52,208 nucleotides of DNA, taken from assembly GCA_934675625.1 (NCBI GenBank), contig CAKURH010000010.1:1-52208 (forward strand), in the 5' to 3' direction. The notes below the pieces were generated by a model, which had not been told where the DNA came from, did no database searches, and was given only the letters and a program-made list of their open reading frames with translations. The position numbers and the translations under genes were made by a program. This document shows, piece by piece, positions 32,049-40,500 of this stretch. This stretch comes from an uncultured Kiritimatiellota bacterium (GTDB taxonomy: Bacteria > Verrucomicrobiota > Kiritimatiellia > RFP12 > UBA1067). Positions within the stretch are counted from its first letter, which is position 1, and every line of letters begins with the position of its first letter.

Positions 32049-32890
32049 CGCCCCTCCAATGCCCGCAGGGCGCAAGCGGACGACTTGCGCACGACGGCGT
32101 TTTCCTTCGGGTCGTCCGCGAGGCGCTTCAGGAGGCTGCGGGACGAGAGGACCTTCCGCTCGCCGCAGAGCTGAACCGCCATCACGCGCGCGGCGGACGA
32201 AGCCGAGGCGTCGGCGGCGCAGGAGAGCAACCGCGCCTCGAACCGCCGGGCCTCGACGTGCGGGTCAAACGCGGAGAGGTCGTCGAGCGCGCGGAACGCC
32301 GCCGCCGCGACGATCGTGCGCGTCTCGTCCGCCGCCGCGTCAAGGGCCTTGCGCAGTTGCGAAGCCTCCGGCGAGGACGGGTCGTACGCGCCGCGCCGGT
32401 GCAGGGCCTCGGCGTAGAGGCCGATGTGCTGGACGGCGAAGTCGCGCGTGTAGACGTCCTGGCCTCGGTCGCGGAAGAGACAGACCATCACCTGTCCGTA
32501 GTCGGACGGGATCGGCTCCTCGTTCAGCAGGTCGTCCATCAGCTGGCTCTTCTCCGCCGCCAGCCGCACGATGTCGGGCGACGACGAAGCGGAGTCTGTC
32601 TCTGGTTTCGGAACCGAACGCAGCATTTCCTTCGCGGCCGTCGGCTCGGCTTGCGGCGAGCGAGCGGCTTCCGTCGACCGCCGCACAAGTTGCGCCTGTT
32701 CTTCGGCGTTGGCTACAGATTGCGGCATAAGCCGTTTGGATGGAACACCCGACTTCTCAGAGCCAAGGTACGGTCGTCCGTCAACCGAATGACTATTTCC
32801 ATTCTGCAGCTTGCAACCTTGACTCCGACAAAAATAGACGACCGCGAACAACAACATCAGAATTGCCACGCCCGTCACAAGAATCTTCAT
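32045..32890 (-). CDS. Membrane-anchored HEAT-like repeat protein A
   Basis: 281 residues. One N-terminal membrane segment (about 4-21) is followed by a low-complexity polar linker to about residue 105, then helical repeats. A paralogue lies at 28414-29382 and a deleted copy at 26560-26697. Its stop overlaps the start of the short RHS gene, so the two are translationally coupled. A 105-bp gap separates it from the preceding immunity gene. In that gap a perfect palindrome CTCAATTGAG lies at 32936-32945, the only internal site here that might be an operator. Confidence 0.75.
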   Translation of the reverse strand: MKILVTGVAILMLLFAVVYFCRSQGCKLQNGNSHSVDGRPYLGSEKSGVPSKRLMPQSVANAEEQAQLVRRSTEAARSPQAEPTAAKEMLRSVPKPETDSASSSPDIVRLAAEKSQLMDDLLNEEPIPSDYGQVMVCLFRDRGQDVYTRDFAVQHIGLYAEALHRRGAYDPSSPEASQLRKALDAAADETRTIVAAAAFRALDDLSAFDPHVEARRFEARLLSCAADASASSAARVMAVQLCGERKVLSSRSLLKRLADDPKENAVVRKSSACALRALEGR

Positions 32891-32995
32891 TTCTTTCCCC
32901 CATTCTGAACGCGAGAGTCCTGCGACTCAAGCCAACTCAATTGAGAATTTGAGTATTCCATATGCTTCTCATCCAGCCTCTTTCGGACACATCAT

Positions 32996-33562
32996 TTATC
33001 CAAAATAGGGGATTTCGCACACTGCCAGTTTAGGTTTCACTAATCGTAAATATGATTCTCGAGATACAGGCGACAGCACCTCAAGAGTCAATTCGATCTC
33101 ATCATCATAACGCCAGTCAAATTCGCCGGCATGAAAAATGAACAATGTGTGCCCAACATAAAACGAGATACCTTCTGGCAAGAAATCCTGATAAACGATC
33201 GGAATTCCTGTATGAAATGGAACTTCCAGTTTTGTCTGTCCATGCTTGACTACTAACCGAGCCGAGAACCCTTTTATCACCTGTTCAGCTCGCTTCCACC
33301 TGACGCATCCATCCTTTGGGTATGTCACCCAAACCATATGAGGCAAAGCATGTTGCGGCCTGAACCTCGCCCGATACACAATGCCCGTATTTCCAAACGA
33401 GAATTCAGAAGGAGTAAAATCATAACTTTCAAATTCTCGTCCCGTCACAAAGAGCCATTTCACAAATTCCACGACCTGTGCCGCTTCGTTGTACATCTTT
33501 CCGAGCCATAGGCTGGAAACGAGCGAGAATGCGCCCAACATCATATTCATGCAAGAACTCAT
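32996..33562 (-). CDS. Candidate immunity protein for the papain-like-tipped RHS
   Basis: A 188-residue protein whose ATG (33562) lies 7 bp after the RHS stop. It is AT-rich, beta-rich in appearance, and may have a weak N-terminal hydrophobic stretch (MLGAFSLVSSLWLG). No catalytic motif or family is recognised. In-frame ATGs at 33550 and 33544 are alternatives, and none has a strong ribosome site, which suggests coupling to RHS translation. The immunity assignment rests on position and composition only. Confidence 0.6.
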   Translation of the reverse strand: MSSCMNMMLGAFSLVSSLWLGKMYNEAAQVVEFVKWLFVTGREFESYDFTPSEFSFGNTGIVYRARFRPQHALPHMVWVTYPKDGCVRWKRAEQVIKGFSARLVVKHGQTKLEVPFHTGIPIVYQDFLPEGISFYVGHTLFIFHAGEFDWRYDDEIELTLEVLSPVSRESYLRLVKPKLAVCEIPYFG

Positions 33563-33569
33563 ACTTTCG

Positions 33570-36500
33570 TTATTGTGACAAGCGGTGATATTCTTCTATG
33601 ACGGCCGAGACAAAATCCTGGCAGTTATGCGACAGCACTTTATATTCAGAACCTTTCCATGCAGGATCTTTTGAGAGATTCTCAACGGCTTTTCGCATTG
33701 TTTCGTCATCATATATGTTCGGCCCATGCCTATTGTATGGAACTTTTGAACCATCTTGATGCGGGCCCTTATCGCTGTATCCAACATGACTCGGTCCATT
33801 CCCAGGCCCATCGTCGAAGCAAATCTCAGCATGCCGTGGGTCTATATTTCCAGGCAAGTTCAGATGAGAAAGCAAATTATTAAGGGCTTGTTTCACTTTA
33901 TTTCCCCTTGCATCCAAAGGTCGTGTTGCGATATGAGCCCACCCAAGAGGATCCAAAAGGTTAATTGAATTTCCTCCACAAAACGCATACAAATTCAGTC
34001 CGCCGCTAAGTCCGATAGGGTCCTTGGAGAGCCAGCGGCCCGTCACGGGGTCGTACCAGCGCATGCGGAAGTTGACGAGCCCCGTCGCCGCCGAGCGCTC
34101 GCGCCCCTGGAAGCGGTAGCGCACCGCGCGAAGCTCCGCCGCGCTCGCGGCGACATCCTCCGACAGCACGTTTCCCCAAGCGTCGTACGTCCAGCGCGCG
34201 ACGACGGCGCCGCGCTCGTCCGCGTAGCCCCAGATCGTGCCCTGGATGTCGGTGAGCGCGGTGTACGTGCGGCTGCCGATGCGAACCGCGAGCAGCCGGT
34301 CGATTCCCTCGCCCCACTCGTAGGCGCGGATGACGCGGCCGCTCTCGTCGACGTCGGCAATGACCTGCCAGCTCTCGTCGTAGACGTGCCGCTCCGTCCC
34401 CGCCGCGCTTGTCGTCGCGGCGCGCCGTCCGAGCGCGTCGTACGCATACGACTCGGCGAAGGCGCCGTTGGTGGCGACCGAGACGAGCTGGTACTGCCCG
34501 TTCCACGTCAAGTCCCACGTGTCCGCGCCGCGCGCGATGCGCGTGACGCACCCCGCCGCGTCATGGTCGTACGATCCGCCCGTCCACGACGCGAGGCGGT
34601 CGCCAGCCCCAAGCGCGTAGGCGACGTCGCCCCCGGCATCGCCGCGCTTCGCCGTGCGGTTGCCCGCCGCGTCGTAGGCGTACGACACGCCGCCGTCGGA
34701 CACGAGGCGGTCCAGGCCGTCGTAGGCGTAGGCGCGGTCGAAGCGGTTCGTGCCAAGCGCATGCTCCCGCACGACGATGCGCCCGATGGCGTCGTAGGCG
34801 TAGCTGAAGCCGCCGAGGGATGCCCCGCCCCGCGCCGACCACGTGACGTTCGTCACGCGGTCCATCACGTCGTAGGCGTACGCCGTCACGATGCCGTTCG
34901 CGTTCGTGACCGCCGCGAGCAGCCCATTCCACGGGCAGTGGCCGAACGCAAGCGTCCCGGCGGGCGAGACCGAGCGCACGCGCCGCCCCGCCTTGTCGTA
35001 GGCGTAAAGCGCCGTCCCCGCGACGGAGACGCATGCCGTCACGGCGCCGCCGTCCGAGCGGATGTACCGCACCCAGCGCCCGTCCGCGCCGCGCGAGGCG
35101 TCGAGCCAGCCGGTCGCGGCGTCGTAGGCGTTCGAGACGAGCCCCGCCGCGCTCTCCGCCGAGGTCATGAGCCCGTCGCCGTCGTAGCCGAAGCGGAGCG
35201 TGCCGCCCGGGTAGGCGACGGTGGCGAGGTTCGCGTCCGCACCGTAGCCGTAGGCGACGGACGTGCCGTCGAAGCGCGTCTCGGACGCGACCATGTTCCC
35301 AAGCGCGTACGTGCGCCGAAGAACCTGCCCCTCCAGGTTCGTGACCGCGACGACGCGCTCGTTCTCGTCGAGGACATACGACTCGGCGCGGCGGCCGAGC
35401 GGGTCGTCGATGGCGACGACGTTGAGCTGCGGGTCGTGCGAGACCGCGTAGAGCGCGTTCGTCACGCCGCCAACGACGCGCGCGGCGTGGACGGGGAGGC
35501 CGAGCGTCCAGCGGTAGACGTCCTCACGCCCGAGCGCGTCCACGCGGCGGACGATTTTCGTGCCCTCGCCGTCGTAGGCGAGCGACTCCGACGTGCCGTC
35601 GGGGTACGATATCCCGGTCGGCTTCCCGCGCCAGTTGTTCGCATACGAAACCGTCCGCTCGCTTTCTCCCGGCCCCGGTCGCGTGACGGCGGCGACGTGG
35701 CCGAGCGCGTCGTAGGCGTAGGCGACGCGCGGCAGCCCCTCCGTCTCGACGGCGGCGACGGAGCCGTCGGGATGGTAGGCGACATCCGTGCGCCCGCCGT
35801 CCGGACCGAGGACGGCCTGGACGTGCCCGTTCGTGTCGCAGACGCGGTACGTGACGAGGCGCGCGTCGTTGCGCCCCGCCCCGTACTCCACGACGTCGAA
35901 GCCGTTCGTCGCCCACTCCCAGACACGCCCTTCGGGCGAGACGATGTGATTCGGAACGCCCCGCGTCTCGTCCCAACCAATCTGCGTCACGCGCGACAGC
36001 TCCGATGCGCCGTAGGCCCTCGCGACGGAGACGTACCGATGCCGCCCGTCGTATGTCCGACGCGTCGTCAGCGTACAGGGGCCGTTCGTCCGAACCGTCC
36101 AGGCGACATTTCCTGCGGCGTCATAAGACGTGAGCAGGAATTCCTCGCCCGTCTGCCGCATCGTCTCACGTCGCTGGGAATCATAGTGATAGCACGTCGC
36201 GGACGTCCCGACGGACGTCGCCTTCCGCTCCACGGTGAAGCCCTTGTAGTACAGGAACTCGGACGCGAAGAGACCGCCCGTCATCTCCATGCGCCGACAG
36301 CGGACTTTCGGCCCATCCGTCAGGCGGTCGTACTCGTAGACGGCGGAAAGGCCATTCGCGTCCGTCTTCCGCGACAGGACAGGGACTGTCGACGACGTTG
36401 CCGCAAACGCCTGCCGAACAGACCGAACGGCAGACCGTTCGCCGCTCGACCGGGTGGGAGGCAAGACGCCAACCCGCGAATCTCCACCCCCGCCATAAAA

Positions 36501-37511
36501 CATCGCCGGGTTGTAGGGAGGCGTCCGCCATGTCCCCGGACGCGGACGCGAGACATATTCATATTCGTTCGTCAAGGCCCGCCCGCCGTCGTGGCGCACA
36601 ACGCGCTCAAGCCTCCTCACGCCGCCCATGTCCCGCTGCCCGAATTCGAGCCAGACGGCCGGATTGGGCGTCGCGATGCGCGCGATCGCCCCATCCGCCG
36701 AACAGGAAAAGACGAGTTCCTTTCCGTTGGCGTGGCGAACGCGCTGAATCGCGCCGCTTTCGCTTCGCAGCACGTCAACCCGCGTGCCGTTCCAGGTCGA
36801 GATGGAGGCGAGCAGGCCATTTGTCGTAAAGGCGTATCGCGACTTGTCGGGCGTCACCAGCGCGTAGCGCCCGTCCAGACCCCGCGACAACCGGTATCCA
36901 TCGGCGTTGGCGACCGACTTTCCCCTTCCAACGCCGTTAAACGTGTGGTCCGAGTCCGATGCCCCGCTCTCGCCGGCCGAACGAACAATGACCTTTCCGT
37001 CCGCGACCCGAACGCGCCAATCATACGTATGCGACCAGCCATAGCCAAGGTCACCAGTGGCATCCGACCGTGAACTGTAGCCCCGCCGGAAAACGAGATC
37101 GATGTCCGGACAGGGAATCCGCAAATCGGTCACTGTCTCGTACACATTCCCCGAGATGTAGCCGACGGGATCAGGCGTCGTCTCCTCCTCCGGTGCGTTC
37201 GGATCGTCCGGTGGATCGTCACCATCTCCCGGCGGCGGCAGACTCGGAGGGGGCGGAGGAGGGGGCGGCGGGGGTGGGGGTGGGGGCGGAGGTGGAGGAT
37301 CGTCCCCCTTCTCCCCCGAACCTCCACCACCGCCCTCGTCTCCATCACCGCCTCCACCATCATCTTCACCCCCGCCTTTTCCAGGCGGGTCACCACCCCC
37401 TCCGCCAATGTCCGCGTTGGACGCGGAACTGGGCGCAGCGGCGAGCACGGGCATTGGGCACAGGGCCAGCAGCGCAACGAGCAACGCAACCGGAAACAGG
37501 AGTCTCTTCAC
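33570..37511 (-). CDS. Full-length RHS/YD-repeat protein with a papain/LRAT-like tip
   Basis: About 1313 residues from a GTG at 37511 that overlaps the previous stop (GTGA). Order: a signal peptide (about 1-25), a Gly/Asp-rich and poly-Pro spacer with 18 consecutive prolines, a DUF6531-like start (GYISGNVYETVTDL), and many YD repeats recurring as AYDALGR. The hinge is WLSKDPIGLSGGLNLYAF...LLDPLG. The last 110 residues form an AT-rich tip with His1227 (RHAEICFDDG) and Asn1296-Cys1297 (SHNCQDFV). That His-before-Cys order is typical of permuted NlpC/P60 or LRAT-like folds. Such proteins enclose a toxin in an RHS shell for delivery to rivals. Confidence 0.85.
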   Translation of the reverse strand: MKRLLFPVALLVALLALCPMPVLAAAPSSASNADIGGGGGDPPGKGGGEDDGGGGDGDEGGGGGSGEKGDDPPPPPPPPPPPPPPPPPPSLPPPGDGDDPPDDPNAPEEETTPDPVGYISGNVYETVTDLRIPCPDIDLVFRRGYSSRSDATGDLGYGWSHTYDWRVRVADGKVIVRSAGESGASDSDHTFNGVGRGKSVANADGYRLSRGLDGRYALVTPDKSRYAFTTNGLLASISTWNGTRVDVLRSESGAIQRVRHANGKELVFSCSADGAIARIATPNPAVWLEFGQRDMGGVRRLERVVRHDGGRALTNEYEYVSRPRPGTWRTPPYNPAMFYGGGGDSRVGVLPPTRSSGERSAVRSVRQAFAATSSTVPVLSRKTDANGLSAVYEYDRLTDGPKVRCRRMEMTGGLFASEFLYYKGFTVERKATSVGTSATCYHYDSQRRETMRQTGEEFLLTSYDAAGNVAWTVRTNGPCTLTTRRTYDGRHRYVSVARAYGASELSRVTQIGWDETRGVPNHIVSPEGRVWEWATNGFDVVEYGAGRNDARLVTYRVCDTNGHVQAVLGPDGGRTDVAYHPDGSVAAVETEGLPRVAYAYDALGHVAAVTRPGPGESERTVSYANNWRGKPTGISYPDGTSESLAYDGEGTKIVRRVDALGREDVYRWTLGLPVHAARVVGGVTNALYAVSHDPQLNVVAIDDPLGRRAESYVLDENERVVAVTNLEGQVLRRTYALGNMVASETRFDGTSVAYGYGADANLATVAYPGGTLRFGYDGDGLMTSAESAAGLVSNAYDAATGWLDASRGADGRWVRYIRSDGGAVTACVSVAGTALYAYDKAGRRVRSVSPAGTLAFGHCPWNGLLAAVTNANGIVTAYAYDVMDRVTNVTWSARGGASLGGFSYAYDAIGRIVVREHALGTNRFDRAYAYDGLDRLVSDGGVSYAYDAAGNRTAKRGDAGGDVAYALGAGDRLASWTGGSYDHDAAGCVTRIARGADTWDLTWNGQYQLVSVATNGAFAESYAYDALGRRAATTSAAGTERHVYDESWQVIADVDESGRVIRAYEWGEGIDRLLAVRIGSRTYTALTDIQGTIWGYADERGAVVARWTYDAWGNVLSEDVAASAAELRAVRYRFQGRERSAATGLVNFRMRWYDPVTGRWLSKDPIGLSGGLNLYAFCGGNSINLLDPLGWAHIATRPLDARGNKVKQALNNLLSHLNLPGNIDPRHAEICFDDGPGNGPSHVGYSDKGPHQDGSKVPYNRHGPNIYDDETMRKAVENLSKDPAWKGSEYKVLSHNCQDFVSAVIEEYHRLSQ
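37249..37286 (+). repeat. G-rich run with G-quadruplex potential inside the RHS gene
   Basis: Five runs of five guanines lie on the plus strand, which is the template strand of the RHS gene. They encode the poly-proline spacer. Both the DNA structure and the 18-proline tract could slow expression. Confidence 0.7.
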
Positions 37512-40500
37512 TGGGCCACCGCCTTTCCGTCTTTCATCAGCCGAAGGAACTGGCACGGATGCCGCACCCCCTCCGGCACGTAGAACCTGTAGGAGAAGTC
37601 ACCGATTTCGTCAAAGTCCTCCGCAGAGATCGTCAGCCGCCCGGCGCCGTCCTCGAAGCAGATGCCAGAACCAGACGTCATGCGCAGAGTCAGGCCGGGC
37701 GGCACATCGAACGCGGAAAGTCGATTCTCAACGATGCGCGTACCGTCCACAAGTCTTCCGACGACGTAATACTTACGCTCCAGCGTGTAGTAGGCCGAAA
37801 ACGGGGAAAGGGCCACGCCGCCGGCAACGGACGCCTCCGCAGTGGGAATCTCAAAGGCCAGGCTCACGGGGCGCCCCTCTGCTCGGACGGCGAGGCTGAC
37901 GAGTGCCTCGTCGGCTCGGCGCTCGACCGCCACGAGCGAGGCTCCGGCATCGGCGGATACGGACATCATGTCGAACCCCCTCCCCTTCACGCCCAGAGAG
38001 TTCGTCTTACCCCTCCAGACGGGGACGTTCTCGGCGTTCACGACCTCAACGACCGTCACCGTCAGGGCGTTCTTCCGCCCATCCGCCGCAACGCACGAGA
38101 GGACACATTCGCCAGCCTCGTCAAAGCGGACGGGCGTCGGCCTGTCGCCAGTCCTGTCCACCGCCACGCCGTCTCGCGTCACCTCCGCGTCTGCCGGTGC
38201 CATCAGAAGAAGCGAATCGCCACGACGCAAGACAATGTCCGTTTCTGCGAGGAGGTCGAACGGCTCCCAGCCGATGCGCACCACCTCCGTCTTGAAGCCG
38301 CCTTCATACGTGACGGTCACGTCCGTCTCTGCATCTACCGCAAGCGGCACGTCCGTCCACCAGCCGAAATCGGGCAGTGCACGGACGGGCGTCCCAGCGC
38401 TGACGGACACGAGATCCGGACAGGCCGCCCGCCCCCGTAGACAGAACGGCGACACGCGCGAGCGAACAAGTCCCGTCTGATCGCACCGCGAGCGGCGGCG
38501 ACGAACGTCCAGCCAGTCGGGGACACCGTTTCCATCCGCATCCGGCCCTTCGGGCGTACAGACGGCAATGTCCGAGAGCGAGAACCGCCGGTCGTTCGAG
38601 AAGTTCTGCAGCTCGAACTCCAGCGTGTGCAGTCCCCGTGCAAGCCAAGGCGTCGGGAAGCGGACGGGAATCACTCGCGTCTCCTTTGACGAGCCGAGCG
38701 TGACGACGCCGACCCGCCGGCCGTCGATCCGGCAGACGAAGTCCGCGTCGTACTGTCCGGCGAACGACACGTCCAGCCGAATCTCCCGCACGCCCGGTTC
38801 GGCGAGCCGGAAGTCGTTGGTGAACGAGACGGCCCCCGCCCGGTCGACCAGCGTCAGGGCCTCGCCGTCGACGCGCCACAGGCCGCGCGCCACGTCCGCG
38901 TCACGGCAGGGGATGACCGCGTTCGTCGCGACGGAGGCCGCGAAGTCCGCCGCCAGGGGGTCGCTGAAGTAGCCGCGCATCTCCAGCCCGTCGGGGCATC
39001 CGTCGCCGTCCGTGTCGGGGTTCAGGGGATCTGTTCCCGCCCGCCACTCGTCCATGTTCGCGAGGCCGTCGCCGTCCGGGTCGTCCTGCGCGTCCGCGCG
39101 CGCCGGGGCCGTCCCGATGCGCAGCTCCTCGGCGTCGGGGATGCCGTCGCCGTCCGTGTCCGCCGAAAAGGGATCCGTCCCCGCGAGGAACTCCTCCGCG
39201 TTCGCGAGACCGTCCCCGTCCGGGTCGCCGTCCGCGTCGAGCACGGCCACCTCCAGCCGCGAGGTCGCGGACGCGTTCCCGCCGTCGTCGACCGCCCACG
39301 CCGCGAACGCGTAGGTGCCCGTCGCGGCGTTCGCCACGGTCGCGACGGCGCGCGCCGACGGGGACAGGGCCAGCGTCTCGCCGCCCTCCAGCCGAACGCC
39401 CGTCTCGACGACGCGCCCGGCGACGTCCATCGCCGCCGCCGTCAGGCGGACTGTCCCGCCTTCGACGTACCACGGATGCGACGCCGTCAGCTCGACGTGC
39501 GGCGGCACGTCCACGGGCAGATGGCAAAGGAATTCAGCCGGGACGGCTTGCCGCGCGACATCCAGTCCCGACCAGTCGAGGTCGGCCCTATCCACGTCTT
39601 CCGAAGGCACGACGACGCGCAGGGCGTGCCAGCCGACGGACAGTTCGACGCCCGTTGTCGGGACGCGCGCGCCATCGATCCAGACCTCGGCGGATTCGGG
39701 CGTCGGGTGGAAGCGACGAAGCCCCGCCGACGGAATCCAGATGAATCCGCTGAGCGCCCCCGTGTAGTTCCCGTCCGGCAGCCGTTCGGGCCAGAGCCCG
39801 TCCCGACGCGTCCGTGGATCCGGCTCGAACGCAAAGGGATCTGTCCCCAGGCGAAACTCTTCCGCGTTGTCGATGCCGTCTCCGTCCGGATCGGCGTGCG
39901 CGTCCGACGGGTCGTTCGGGTCCGTGCCGCACCGGATCTCCCAGCGGTCGGGAAGCCCGTCGCCGTCCGTGTCGGGGTTGAGGGGGTCGGTTCCCGCGCG
40001 CCATTCGTCAACGTCGCGCACACCGTCGCCATCGGCATCGCCGCGCCCAGTGCGTTCGAGACTTCCGAAGTGTCGGAGCTCCCAATCGTCCGGAAGCGGG
40101 TCACCGTCCGCCGAAAGCCCCTGCGGGCGAATCCGCGTCACGCGAACGTCGTCAAGGACCGTCTCGCCATCCCCAACGAACCCAAAGCCCTTGAATGGAC
40201 CGACGGCGACCCCCATGGACAGCCCTCGCGCCGCAAGGACGCCGCCGACGTAAAGATCCCACTGCCGCTTCGGGTAGTCAAGGCGCAGCGTCATGCGATG
40301 CCAGGTCTCCAGCGAGACGCGCATCCGGGCATTCGTGACAAACGTGCCGCCGTCGCAGGCCACGACCCGTCCACCTCCGTCGAACAGATACGCCGCCGCG
40401 AAGTCGCCCCCCAGCCGCACCGGGGGCTCCGCCGCCTTCGCGACCTGGTAAATGTCAACCCAGACGACTTCCCCCGCATTCGTGGCAGGGCAATCGACGA

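Noticed and set aside
33570..36400. Short DNA repeats resembling gtcgtaggcgta, considered as a CRISPR or minisatellite
   Set aside because: They are irregularly spaced, lie in one open frame and encode the AYAYD core of the RHS repeats.
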